Positions 1-8,117 are shown, numbered from the stretch's first letter. The stretch is 16,310 nt of DNA from Chitinophaga pinensis (GCA_945868555.1 CAMBMC010000024.1:1-16310); one strand, 5' to 3'. Made by a program: numbers and translations. The notes: generated from the sequence alone by a model not told the origin.

Positions 1-1196
1 ATTTATCTATTGAAACAAGTCATCGAAACATTAAAACAAACGATTTCACTCCTGTTCATCTTGAGGTCATCCCAACAAATTTCGGTGGAGAGAACTTTGT
101 GCTTAGCATGTCGACCGATATCAGCGAGCGAAAGAATTTCATTAAAGAAATTGAGCTAGCCAATATACGTTATGCTGAAATCAACGAAAAACTAGAAATC
201 TCCATCGCTGAAAAAACCTCACGAAATGATGAACTGACGGAACGATTGGCGAATCAGGATAAACTGGCGATGATTGGTGAAATCACGGCCGGAATTACGC
301 ACGATCTTAACACACCTATTGGTGCCGTAAAAATCGGTGCAGAAAGCATCCGCTATTCCTTGGAAAACCTCTTCAAAAGCGTGATTGAAAAATGTTCATT
401 CGAGCAGCTTCATTATGCATGTGGCAGAGCCGTTGAGAGCAATGTAAAAATGTTCATTGGCGGACTGCAAGTGATGCGTGAAACAAAAGCATTCAGTGAG
501 ATGCTAGCGCTACGTTATCCCGAAAGGAACGACCTAGACAACCTGTCCTCTGCCTTTGTCAAAGCGCGCATTCTTGCTGAGGAAGATGCTGTCATCGACT
601 ATGTCATGTCAGGAAACAATCCATTTGAGCTGCTCGATTTAATGTACCATATTCAAAGCATACGCACCTTTGTGGACACCGTTATGGAGGCTGGAGAGAA
701 GGCCGCATCCGTCATTCGCAACCTTCGTTTTTATTTGAAAGAGGGGGCCAACATTGGCAAAGACAATGTCAATTTGCATGAGAACATTCGTACGGTATTG
801 AATGTTTTCAATCACCAATTGAAACAAGGCATTGAACTATATTTCGATGTTCCTCAAGAACTTGAAATCGTGGGATATGAATCAAAATTATACCAGCTTT
901 GGTCCAACCTCATCAAGAATGCCATCGATGCCATCGGTAGCAGGGGTGAATTGAAGATCACTGGGTGGAAAGAGAAAGGGCGTTTAATGGTCGAGGTTAA
1001 AAATAGTGGGGCGATGATTCCCACAGAAATTCGGGAAAAAATCTTCGAGAAGTTCTTTACTACAAAGTCAGAGATGAATGGGACTGGATTAGGATTAAGC
1101 ATTGTGAGTAAAGTCATCGAAGACCACGGCGCACAAATAAAGTTAGATTCGAATGAGCACAACACCTCTTTTCTTGTTACTTTTATCACAACCTAA
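1..1196 (+). CDS. PAS-type sensor histidine kinase, 5' end cut by window
   Basis: This is the C-terminal part of a two-component sensor kinase; the frame is open from base 3, so the true start lies left of the window. The first ~40 residues end in a PAS/PAC-like tail (FVLSMSTDISERK), followed by a short coiled coil and the H-box GITHDLNTP with the phospho-accepting His at 300-302. A helical insert of about 90 residues (about 384-653) separates the two DHp helices; the second helix begins near IRTFVDTVMEAGEKAASVI. The HATPase domain shows an N-box (NLIKNAIDAI, about 907-936), a G1 box reading NSGAMIP instead of DxGxGIP, an FFTTK F-box, and the G2 box GTGLGLSIV (about 1080-1106). It lies 18 bases before a receiver-only protein, its likely partner. 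Function is certain; the signal sensed is not visible. Confidence 0.93.
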   Translation, partial: LSIETSHRNIKTNDFTPVHLEVIPTNFGGENFVLSMSTDISERKNFIKEIELANIRYAEINEKLEISIAEKTSRNDELTERLANQDKLAMIGEITAGITHDLNTPIGAVKIGAESIRYSLENLFKSVIEKCSFEQLHYACGRAVESNVKMFIGGLQVMRETKAFSEMLALRYPERNDLDNLSSAFVKARILAEEDAVIDYVMSGNNPFELLDLMYHIQSIRTFVDTVMEAGEKAASVIRNLRFYLKEGANIGKDNVNLHENIRTVLNVFNHQLKQGIELYFDVPQELEIVGYESKLYQLWSNLIKNAIDAIGSRGELKITGWKEKGRLMVEVKNSGAMIPTEIREKIFEKFFTTKSEMNGTGLGLSIVSKVIEDHGAQIKLDSNEHNTSFLVTFITT

Positions 1197-1214
1197 ACCC
1201 GAAAACTAAAATTG

Positions 1215-1625
1215 ATGACTAGCCACAAGTACGCTATTGTGTGTGTTGATGATGATCCGATGATTACATCACTTCTTAGCTTTCAGTTGAGGAAGATCAT
1301 CAATAATAAGAATACCTTTATCGAAACCTATTCCCTACCAACGGAAGTGGAAGAGAAAATTGAGGAATTGATTCGTTTTGGTGTAAGCATTATTTTCATC
1401 ATTGTGGATTATCAAATGCCTGAAATGACCGGTGCTCAATTGATACGGAAGGTAAAGGAAAAATACCCGACGATTACATGCATCATGCTGTCTGGTCAAG
1501 CCAATGAACTTATTGTCAGTGAACTTCAAAAAGAAAAACTTCTCGAGGTGTTTTTGTCTAAACCCTGGAGTGAAAAGGCCCTCTTTGACGTTGTGCAACC
1601 TTTGATTGCTGATACCTTAAGCTAA
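1215..1625 (+). CDS. stand-alone response regulator receiver protein
   Basis: A 136-residue CheY-like receiver domain with no output domain. The acidic cluster VDDDP (Asp12-14), the phospho-acceptor Asp65 in IVDYQMPEM, Ser93 in MLSGQ and Lys116 in LSKPW are all present, so it should be phosphorylatable. The Lys-Pro-Trp ending resembles the receivers of RpfG-like regulators, but no HD-GYP domain follows. I chose ATG 1215 over a TTG at 1212. It lies 18 bases after the histidine kinase and was probably co-transcribed with it; it could be a phosphorelay shuttle or an allosteric partner, with the target unknown. It ends 6 bases from the convergent VWA gene. Confidence 0.93.
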   Translation: MTSHKYAIVCVDDDPMITSLLSFQLRKIINNKNTFIETYSLPTEVEEKIEELIRFGVSIIFIIVDYQMPEMTGAQLIRKVKEKYPTITCIMLSGQANELIVSELQKEKLLEVFLSKPWSEKALFDVVQPLIADTLS

Positions 1626-1631
1626 TTCCAC

Positions 1632-3011
1632 CTATAACTGTCGTATAGCAATAGCTCGGATTTCTTGTTTGAGATTATTTTGTGCATCCACCAATTTAAA
1701 AATCGGTACATAATTTCCACCGCCAAGACGCGCTGATTCGATCATCTCATCGGCATCATTTTCACTGTTTCGAATACCCACAACCGACATGTTGATGCCT
1801 TTTCTCCGGTACTTTCGGATGTACTTTTTGTAATCATCAGAGTTTCGATTAAATGCCCCATCCGTGATCACAATAATTTGATTGACGCCATCGATCTTAA
1901 AGGACTTTAATGCCTCTTTATAGCCAAGTTTAATGCCTTCACCACCTGCTGTCATTCCGCTTGCTTTAAGTTCGGAAACTTGCGCTTTAATGGCTTCCTT
2001 GTCCGAGCCAGAGGTCGAAGATAAAAGAACGCGCGTATCTGTCGCATAGGTCACAATTCCCATACGGTCTTCAGCACGAAGCATGTCAATCAATTGAAAC
2101 AGTGAGTACTTCATCAATTCCATTTTATCACTTTGGCGCATGGAGGATGAGACGTCAAGAATGAATACAACATTTACAGGTTTGAAGTGCGTGGTGGAGA
2201 AATCATCCTCATCGAGAGTGCTTAGTTCTATCGGGATTTCGATACTTGAAGTAGAGACCTCCTGATTCAGTTGCTCATCAAGAATGATTTCAATACTTGT
2301 GTCGCTCGTGGTAGATACTAGCTCAGGTCTTAACACAACTGGTCCTTTGCGCATTGGAATAATGATTTCGTGCCGATTAAAGTTGATGTATGCCCCAAGT
2401 TCTTCGGGAAAATACCCCTCATGTACCGCATAGAAATAACTGAATCCTATGCTGGCATCTTCACTAATTTTTCCATTCTTATCCGTTCGTTTCATCCAAA
2501 CAGGTGTTCCGTTTTGAATCATGGACACCGTAGAAAGATCCAATGGTTTTTTGTCTTCCGCATCAATGGTTATTACGGTAAGTTCAAATTTTTGGCTATT
2601 TCCTGCAGGACGCACACTAAAATCTGGACATGCAGTAAAGGCAGAAAGGTTGTCTGTTGGAACTTCATTGATTGTTCCCGAGAGACGAATCCGCGTGGCT
2701 GCTGCCCAATCGCTTGTAAATACCTCAATGTCATATGAAAATCGACCTTTAAGGGATGGATTGACTTGAAAACGGATGTACATGGAGCTGTCTGGTCCTA
2801 TTCGGTCGCTTGCTGCGACATAGGTCACTTCCGCTGGCTTTTTTACGCTGAGAATGTATTCCTTTTTTGCGCCGATATTCGACACCTTAATATCCACGAA
2901 ACGATCATCATACGATTCCAGCACACCGAAATCGCAATTCACCGTTTCGAAGCGCAATTGAGCTATTGAAGAAAACGATAACAAAATGAAGATGAGGAAT
3001 ACAAAACGCAT
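1632..3011 (-). CDS. secreted von Willebrand factor A domain protein
   Basis: A 459-residue exported protein. The chosen ATG at 3011 begins directly with a signal peptide (MRFVFLIFILLSFSSIAQ); an in-frame GTG at 3035 would only add eight polar residues. Residues ~20-112 look like an immunoglobulin-like DUF1573/ASH-type domain (CDFGVLE... start, SGTI end). Residues ~140-220 resemble a carboxypeptidase-regulatory-like beta sandwich. Residues ~278-455 are a VWA domain with a full MIDAS: Asp286, Ser288 and Ser290 in DVSSS, Thr354 in SGMTAGG, and Asp384 in ITDGAF. Metal-dependent protein binding at the surface or periplasm is therefore likely. No type IX secretion C-terminal domain or membrane anchor is visible. 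It is convergent with the two-component pair and separated from the upstream pyrophosphatase by a terminator. Ligand unknown. Confidence 0.88.
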   Translation of the reverse strand: MRFVFLIFILLSFSSIAQLRFETVNCDFGVLESYDDRFVDIKVSNIGAKKEYILSVKKPAEVTYVAASDRIGPDSSMYIRFQVNPSLKGRFSYDIEVFTSDWAAATRIRLSGTINEVPTDNLSAFTACPDFSVRPAGNSQKFELTVITIDAEDKKPLDLSTVSMIQNGTPVWMKRTDKNGKISEDASIGFSYFYAVHEGYFPEELGAYINFNRHEIIIPMRKGPVVLRPELVSTTSDTSIEIILDEQLNQEVSTSSIEIPIELSTLDEDDFSTTHFKPVNVVFILDVSSSMRQSDKMELMKYSLFQLIDMLRAEDRMGIVTYATDTRVLLSSTSGSDKEAIKAQVSELKASGMTAGGEGIKLGYKEALKSFKIDGVNQIIVITDGAFNRNSDDYKKYIRKYRRKGINMSVVGIRNSENDADEMIESARLGGGNYVPIFKLVDAQNNLKQEIRAIAIRQL

Positions 3012-3056
3012 ACAACACGAAACGGAAAACGACACTAAATGTTACCATGACCAATG

Positions 3057-3084
3057 AAAAAGGGCCTACCGAAGCAGACCCTTT
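3057..3084 (-). terminator. intrinsic terminator of the pyrophosphatase gene, UUCG loop
   Basis: Read on the minus strand, 3084-3074 pairs with 3069-3059 over 11 positions (nine Watson-Crick and two G-T wobbles) around a TTCG tetraloop closed by C-G, and the strand continues as a T run (3061-3057). It lies 22 bases after the pyrophosphatase stop codon and 45 bases before the VWA start, so it should insulate the two genes. Confidence 0.88.
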
Positions 3085-3106
3085 ACCTATTTTTCATCCT
3101 AAAAGA

Positions 3107-5611
3107 TCAATGACCTTTTTTGTGAGGCTTTTCTAAGCAACACGCTGATTTCTTTGTGCACTCATTTCCGCCCATGAACTTTCCATTTGCGTCGTAATGT
3201 GTCATACACATTGCTTTTTCTTCAGGTGTACATTTCAAGGAATCACACATTGCTGCGCATTCGTCTTTCGTCATTTTAGCACACTCACGCATGTCACATT
3301 TTCCGATCATGTATTCACCGTTGTGGTGAGCATCACATGCATCCATATTTCCGTGGCAATTCTTCATGTCCTTAGAACATTCCATTTTACCGTGGCACTT
3401 ATCCATTCCACAAGCTGCATCTTTAGGCGTATCACCGTGACCATTTCCAAGTATTGGAGCGATAACCAAACCGATAAGGCATGTCAATTTAATCAAGATG
3501 TTCATAGACGGACCAGAGGTATCTTTGAATGGATCTCCAACTGTATCACCAGTAACTGCCGCTTTGTGTGCATCAGAACCTTTGTACGTCATTTCACCGT
3601 TGATCATGACACCAGCTTCGAAAGACTTCTTCGCGTTGTCCCAAGCACCACCTGCGTTATTTTGGAACACTGCCCAAAGTACACCTGAAACTGTTACACC
3701 AGCCATATATCCACCTAACATTTCAGCGATTAACTGATTGTCAGAACCATACACTAACTTACCTAACAGCACGATTGCGATAGGGAAACCGATGGTCAGA
3801 ATACCTGGCAACATCATTTCACGTAAAGCAGCTTTTGTAGAAATCTCTACACACTTCCCGTATTCTGGCTTTCCAGTTCCTTCCATAATTCCTGGAATTT
3901 CCTTGAACTGACGACGTACTTCGTACACCATGTCCATTGCGGCCTTACCCACTGAATTCATCGCCAAAGCAGAGAATACAACTGGAATCATACCACCAAC
4001 AAACAACATCGCCAAAACTGGTGCTTTAAAGATGTTAATTCCATCAATACCTGTAAATGTTACGTAAGCCGCAAACAGGGCCAATGAAGTCAAGGCCGCA
4101 GATGCGATCGCAAAACCTTTTCCTGTTGCGGCAGTTGTGTTACCCACTGAATCCAAAATATCTGTACGCATACGTACTTCTTTCGGTAATTCACTCATTT
4201 CAGCGATACCACCAGCGTTATCTGAAATTGGTCCGAAGGCATCGATCGCCAATTGCATAGCTGTTGTAGCCATCATTGCTGACGCAGCCAAAGCAACACC
4301 GTAGAATCCAGCTAATGCGTATGATCCCCAAATTGCACCCGCGAACAAAAGAACTGTAGGGAATGTAGAAATCATACCTGTTGCTAAACCAGCGATAACA
4401 TTAGTTCCTGCTCCCGTTGATGATTTTTGAACGATTTTCAAAACTGGTTTTGTGCCCAATCCTGTATAGTATTCTGTAACCGATGAAATTGCTCCACCAA
4501 CCACTAAACCAATAATAGTTGCATAGAAAACACGCATTGAAGTAATATCTTTAGATCCTTCACCAAAGAAGTCCATGCTCATTGTTTCAGGCAACATGTA
4601 TTTAACCAAAACAAAACATGCAACAGCTGTTAAGGCAATAGATACCCAGTTACCAATATTCAAAGCTGTTTGAACTTGCTTTTCTTTTGCGTCATTGCTT
4701 GTGATTTTAACAAGCAAAGTTCCGATGATCGAGAATAAGATCCCAAATCCAGCAATCGCCATTGGCAATAAGATAGGACCGATTCCACCGAATTCATCTT
4801 GAATAGCACCACCCATGTCCTTGATCACATAGTTACCTAAAACCATTGCAGCCAATACGGTTGCTACATACGAACCAAATAAATCGGCACCCATACCAGC
4901 AACGTCGCCTACGTTATCACCTACGTTATCTGCGATTGTTGCAGGGTTACGAGGATCATCCTCAGGAATTCCAGCTTCTACTTTACCAACTAAGTCAGCA
5001 CCAACGTCAGCAGCTTTTGTATAAATACCACCACCAACACGAGCAAATAATGCAATTGATTCAGCTCCTAAAGAGAATCCAGCCAATGTTTCCAATACGA
5101 TTGTCATGTCTTCTGTTGAAGTCCATTGACCTTTCATAAAGAATTGGAAGAAAATAATAAAGAACGCTGTTAAACCAAGAACTGCTAAACCAGCAACTCC
5201 CAATCCCATAACTGTTCCACCACCGAAAGAAACTTTCAATGCTTGCGGTAAACTAGTGCGAGCGGCTTGAGTTGTGCGAACATTTGTTTTCGTTGCAATT
5301 TTCATCCCCATGTTTCCAGCCAAAGCCGAGAAGAATGCCCCAAAAATGAAGGCAACAACAATAAGAATGTGTGTTGTTGGTACAAAAAATGAAATCCCAG
5401 CTAACACGATACTTGCTGCAACAACAAAGATTGCTAATAATCTGTATTCTGCTTTTAAGAATGCCAATGCACCTTCATAAATGTAATCTGAAATTTCTTT
5501 CATTTTACCATCTCCAGCGTCTTGCTTTAGAACCCAAGCTCTTTTAATCCACATGAAAAGTAGACCGATAATTGCCATCGCTATTGGCACATAAATCATA
5601 AATGACCCCAT
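3107..5611 (-). CDS. hppA: K+-dependent membrane ion-pumping pyrophosphatase with Cys/His/Met-rich C-terminal tail
   Basis: An 834-residue multi-spanning membrane pyrophosphatase that hydrolyses cytoplasmic PPi and uses the energy to pump cations outward. The PPi/Mg2+ site is intact: DVGADLVGKVE (202-212), EDDPRNP (217-223), DNVGDNVGD (228-236), DNAGG (464-468) and GDTVGDPFKD (688-697). The GNTTAATGKG motif has Ala494, the K+-dependent type (Lys in K+-independent enzymes). The usual gate Glu in TM6 is Gly246 (ADLFGSY), while TM5 has Glu184 where most members have Ser; this matches flavobacterial H+-pumping enzymes. The core ends near residue 721. The remaining ~113 residues are a hydrophilic tail with 14 Cys, 8 His and 11 Met, expected to be periplasmic because both termini of this family face out. 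ATG 5611 is used; ATG 5599 is a possible alternative. Own promoter and terminator are present. Confidence 0.97.
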   Translation of the reverse strand: MGSFMIYVPIAMAIIGLLFMWIKRAWVLKQDAGDGKMKEISDYIYEGALAFLKAEYRLLAIFVVAASIVLAGISFFVPTTHILIVVAFIFGAFFSALAGNMGMKIATKTNVRTTQAARTSLPQALKVSFGGGTVMGLGVAGLAVLGLTAFFIIFFQFFMKGQWTSTEDMTIVLETLAGFSLGAESIALFARVGGGIYTKAADVGADLVGKVEAGIPEDDPRNPATIADNVGDNVGDVAGMGADLFGSYVATVLAAMVLGNYVIKDMGGAIQDEFGGIGPILLPMAIAGFGILFSIIGTLLVKITSNDAKEKQVQTALNIGNWVSIALTAVACFVLVKYMLPETMSMDFFGEGSKDITSMRVFYATIIGLVVGGAISSVTEYYTGLGTKPVLKIVQKSSTGAGTNVIAGLATGMISTFPTVLLFAGAIWGSYALAGFYGVALAASAMMATTAMQLAIDAFGPISDNAGGIAEMSELPKEVRMRTDILDSVGNTTAATGKGFAIASAALTSLALFAAYVTFTGIDGINIFKAPVLAMLFVGGMIPVVFSALAMNSVGKAAMDMVYEVRRQFKEIPGIMEGTGKPEYGKCVEISTKAALREMMLPGILTIGFPIAIVLLGKLVYGSDNQLIAEMLGGYMAGVTVSGVLWAVFQNNAGGAWDNAKKSFEAGVMINGEMTYKGSDAHKAAVTGDTVGDPFKDTSGPSMNILIKLTCLIGLVIAPILGNGHGDTPKDAACGMDKCHGKMECSKDMKNCHGNMDACDAHHNGEYMIGKCDMRECAKMTKDECAAMCDSLKCTPEEKAMCMTHYDANGKFMGGNECTKKSACCLEKPHKKGH
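3110..3448 (-). other. Cys/His/Met-rich C-terminal extension of the pyrophosphatase
   Basis: Residues 722-834 of the pyrophosphatase. This stretch follows the last membrane helix (LTCLIGLVIAPILG) and has no counterpart in the usual family length of about 670-770 residues. It contains spaced units such as CHGKMEC, CHGNMDAC, KDECAAMC, SLKCTPEEKAMC and ACCLEK, with Met or His near most Cys. This composition suggests metal binding (thiophilic ions such as Cu or Zn) or disulfide bonding in the periplasm. The reading frame is continuous with the core, so this is a fusion and not a neighbouring gene. Confidence 0.8.
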
Positions 5612-5645
5612 AAAAGTAGTTTTTAGTATTAATTTTTGTCGGGCG

Positions 5646-5676
5646 CAAAAGTAGAGGTTTCCTAGAACTTCTGCAA
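5646..5676 (-). promoter_or_regulatory. Bacteroidota-type promoter of the pyrophosphatase gene
   Basis: On the minus strand a TTG (5676-5674) is followed after 20 bases by TACTTTTG (5653-5646), matching the TTG / TAnnTTTG consensus of the Bacteroidota primary sigma factor. The start codon at 5611 gives a leader of about 30 bases. Confidence 0.7.
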
Positions 5677-5766
5677 GTTTGCCCGTCTTTATATTAGAGT
5701 AGGCACTTACGCATTGAATGCGACAAGGTTACACAAAACACAATATGGTCTTTACTAAACGTTTTT

Positions 5767-5815
5767 AATATTGAATTTTAGGTTCAGTATTTCGAATTAA
5801 ATTGTTGATTTAATT
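5767..5815. repeat. two AT-rich inverted repeats at the 3' end of thioredoxin
   Basis: AATTAAAT (5795-5802) and ATTTAATT (5808-5815) form a perfect 8-bp inverted repeat over the thioredoxin stop codon. Just beyond it, AATATTGAA (5767-5775) and TTCAGTATT (5783-5791) form a 9-bp stem with one wobble. Neither is followed by a T run on the minus strand, so they may be 3'-end stabilising hairpins or weak transcript ends and not a classical terminator. The rest of 5612-5796 holds the pyrophosphatase promoter and nothing else I recognise. Confidence 0.35.
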
Positions 5816-6093
5816 TTCGATTTCAAAGTGTTGATGTCCATTCCGCCACTCTGTCTCCACAAAATTTCGCCAGACTTGAACAAAATAAAGGTTGGAACAC
5901 CTCGAATCTTAAACTTATCGGCAATTTCTGTGTTCTTGTCCACATCAATTTTTAAGATCCGAACTTCATTTCCCATCTCGTGTTTCAATTGATCCAATAC
6001 TGGTTGCATGGTTCTACACGGACCACACCAGGTGGCATAAAAATCGACCAAGGTTGGAATTTCGGCTTTTATGATTTCTTGAAATTTTCCCAT
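5797..6093 (-). CDS. trxA: thioredoxin
   Basis: A 98-residue single-domain cytoplasmic thioredoxin, a dithiol-disulfide reductant for enzymes such as ribonucleotide reductase. It shows the FYATWCGPC active site (Cys23, Cys26), the following MQPVLD helix, the KIDVDKN strand and the cis-proline segment RGVPTFILF. I chose the ATG at 6093 because the family N-terminus fits. A GTG at 6180 would add 29 atypical residues and lies upstream of a candidate promoter box at 6161-6154. There is no signal peptide. It sits between the pyrophosphatase and the divergent sulfatase-fold gene and appears to be a single-gene unit. The symbol is given by family; Bacteroidota often carry several thioredoxins. Confidence 0.93.
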   Translation of the reverse strand: MGKFQEIIKAEIPTLVDFYATWCGPCRTMQPVLDQLKHEMGNEVRILKIDVDKNTEIADKFKIRGVPTFILFKSGEILWRQSGGMDINTLKSKIKSTI

Positions 6094-6153
6094 TTCAATG
6101 CGTATTGATGTTTTAAATTTAGTGAATTCAGCGGCTTGTTTAAAAGACCCAAG

Positions 6154-6161
6154 CAAAATTA
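6154..6161 (-). promoter_or_regulatory. candidate -7 box for thioredoxin
   Basis: TAATTTTG on the minus strand fits TAnnTTTG. A TTG lies only 13 bases upstream, too close for a good -33 element, so the call rests on the box alone. It would give a leader of about 55 bases and would exclude the longer GTG start. Confidence 0.4.
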
Positions 6162-6214
6162 AGTGAAGAAAATCCAACACTGTGTAACATAAGTTCTATT
6201 CAACTGCTTTCGCC

Positions 6215-6222
6215 TATCTTTG
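6215..6222 (+). promoter_or_regulatory. -7 promoter box four bases before the sulfatase-fold gene
   Basis: TATCTTTG followed by C matches the Bacteroidota -7 consensus exactly. Only four bases (CAAC) separate it from ATG 6227, which puts the expected transcription start at or next to the A of the start codon. No clear TTG lies at -33. Confidence 0.6.
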
Positions 6223-6226
6223 CAAC

Positions 6227-8101
6227 ATGCAAGACACGAAGCGGATCGTTATTGATGGATTCAAGCTCTTCCTATTCTGGATCCTGGTATTTGATGTGCA
6301 ACGCATCATCTTCTCCCTTCACAACTACGATAAATTCACGGATGTCTCTTGGGGAGAATGGTTTCAGGCCTTTGTCTTTTCCTTGCGCTTGGATTTAGCC
6401 ACCGCAGGACTATTGAGTTTGTTGCCAATGTTCATCCTGATCACCGGAATTTTCTTCAAAAACCCATGGCACAGAAAACTCTTCTTCGGCGCAATGCTCA
6501 TCGAAATCATTTTGTGCTCCATGATTCATGGCGGTGAAATCAATGCCTACCCAGAATGGAACCATAAGTTGAATACACGCGTTTTCACTCACTTAATTAA
6601 TCCGGGTGAAGTTTTCCGAACGGCAGATTACGGGATGACTATTTGGTTCATTGTCTATGCGGTGATTGAAACCGTTATCGGATTGTTCCTCTTGAAAAAA
6701 CTCTATCCTAAAAAAACGTCAAGCCCGAATCAAGCATGGTACATTGCAGCACCACTTTCCGTCGTTCTTCTGAGCTTTTTCACTGGATTATTTGTAGTTC
6801 TAGGCCGTGGTGGATTCCAACAAATCCCCATCAACATCGACGCCGCCTATTATTCAAAAAACTATGTATCGAATGACTTGTCTGTCAATTCAGTCTACTA
6901 CTTCACAAAGAGTTTTATGCTCTACAACCGCAGTGAAATCGGAAACTTGTTTCCGCACATTGCTGAGAAAAAAAGCAAGCGATTGCTTAAAGACTTGTAC
7001 ACTTACCCACGACAGCATTCTATTGACATTCTTAAAAACGATCGGCCAAATGTCGTTTTTATTGTGTTGGAAGGCTGGACGGCTGATGCCGTAGGATGCC
7101 TCAACAATGGACGTGGGGCAACGCCACATTTTGATGCCTTGGCAAAAAATGGTGTGCTCTTCACGAACATTTATGCCGCGGGTAGCACTTCAGAAATTGG
7201 CAATGCCAGCATCTTCGCGGGCTATCCTGCCTTGCCAGAGATCTCTATTTCCATGCAGCCAGATAAACACCGAAAACTTCCGTCGATCAATCAAGACCTT
7301 CAGAAGTGGGGATATACTTCACATTACCTTTTTTCTGGAGATTTAAAATACGGAAACATCGGAGGATTTTTCATCGACCAGGGTTTTGATGTCGTTGAAG
7401 ATGAAAATGAATTCCCCACGAACCTTCCACATGGGAAACTCAATTATTACGACGAGGCCTTATACTCCTTATTGCTCAAAAAAATCAATCACACGAAAGG
7501 GCCATTCATGCACTGCGGCTTTACGGGTAGCACCCATTCACCCTATGATTTTCCCGAAGGAAAAGCACCTAAATGGAAAGGTGCCGAAGCGAAATTTATG
7601 TCGTCGGTGTTCTATGCTGACTATTGCTTAAATAATTTCATCAAGGGCTGCAAAAAGGAAAAATGGTACACGAACACGATTTTCGTTCTTGTCGCCGACC
7701 ATGGACATGCATCGCCATTCAACACCAACCCAAGCGTGGCTCAATTTTTTCGAATTCCACTTTTGATTTTTGGTGAACCCATTAAAAAAGAATACCGCGG
7801 CACACGCATCGATGCCGTAGGATCGCAATCTGATATTGCCACAACGCTACTGCGTCAGATGCATGGCGATGTAAAACAGTACACATGGAGCAAGGACTTA
7901 CTTAATCCAAAGGTTCCGCAATTTGCCTTGCATACCGTCATCCGAGGCTACGGTTGGGTAACACCTAAAGGGCATTTCACGTGGCATATGGACGGAAAAA
8001 TGTTCCAAGAGAACACCTTCGATGCACAGCACATCGGAAAAGAAAAGAAGCGTTGTCACGCTTTCATGTCTCTTCTTTATGAGCAATACAAGTCACTCTG
8101 A
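6227..8101 (+). CDS. LTA-synthase-family sulfatase-fold membrane transferase
   Basis: A 624-residue membrane enzyme. About five hydrophobic segments fill residues ~10-195, and an alkaline-phosphatase-superfamily domain (~273-560) should lie in the periplasm. Residues matching the LtaS/phosphoglycerol transferase active site are visible: Glu282 (VLEGW), nucleophile Thr321 (AGSTSEIG), His437 (GSTHSPY), and Asp491/His492 (VADHGHA). Relatives transfer phosphoglycerol or phosphoethanolamine to glycolipids or glycans. In a Gram-negative Bacteroidota cell the acceptor is more likely an envelope glycolipid or periplasmic glycan than lipoteichoic acid. A GT9 glycosyltransferase follows 28 bases later, which fits envelope glycan work. 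The substrate is inferred only; a true sulfatase is unlikely because the Cys/Ser-x-Pro-x-Arg motif is absent. Confidence 0.9.
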   Translation: MQDTKRIVIDGFKLFLFWILVFDVQRIIFSLHNYDKFTDVSWGEWFQAFVFSLRLDLATAGLLSLLPMFILITGIFFKNPWHRKLFFGAMLIEIILCSMIHGGEINAYPEWNHKLNTRVFTHLINPGEVFRTADYGMTIWFIVYAVIETVIGLFLLKKLYPKKTSSPNQAWYIAAPLSVVLLSFFTGLFVVLGRGGFQQIPINIDAAYYSKNYVSNDLSVNSVYYFTKSFMLYNRSEIGNLFPHIAEKKSKRLLKDLYTYPRQHSIDILKNDRPNVVFIVLEGWTADAVGCLNNGRGATPHFDALAKNGVLFTNIYAAGSTSEIGNASIFAGYPALPEISISMQPDKHRKLPSINQDLQKWGYTSHYLFSGDLKYGNIGGFFIDQGFDVVEDENEFPTNLPHGKLNYYDEALYSLLLKKINHTKGPFMHCGFTGSTHSPYDFPEGKAPKWKGAEAKFMSSVFYADYCLNNFIKGCKKEKWYTNTIFVLVADHGHASPFNTNPSVAQFFRIPLLIFGEPIKKEYRGTRIDAVGSQSDIATTLLRQMHGDVKQYTWSKDLLNPKVPQFALHTVIRGYGWVTPKGHFTWHMDGKMFQENTFDAQHIGKEKKRCHAFMSLLYEQYKSL

Positions 8102-8117
8102 TTTTCCGTGAAATGAA

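Noticed and set aside
3035..3058. Promoter for the VWA gene between the terminator and its start
   Set aside because: No TAnnTTTG box is visible in the short gap; a loosely similar TAACATTT is too weak to call.
3197..5480. Several plus-strand frames opposite the pyrophosphatase
   Set aside because: They are antisense shadows of a highly conserved gene, with low-complexity products.
5710..5722. Short palindrome CGCAT-TGA-ATGCG upstream of the pyrophosphatase promoter
   Set aside because: Five-base arms are expected by chance at this length; no second copy seen nearby.
6094..6180. Longer thioredoxin from a GTG at 6180
   Set aside because: The extra 29 residues do not match thioredoxins and are not a clean signal peptide, and a candidate promoter box lies inside the extension.
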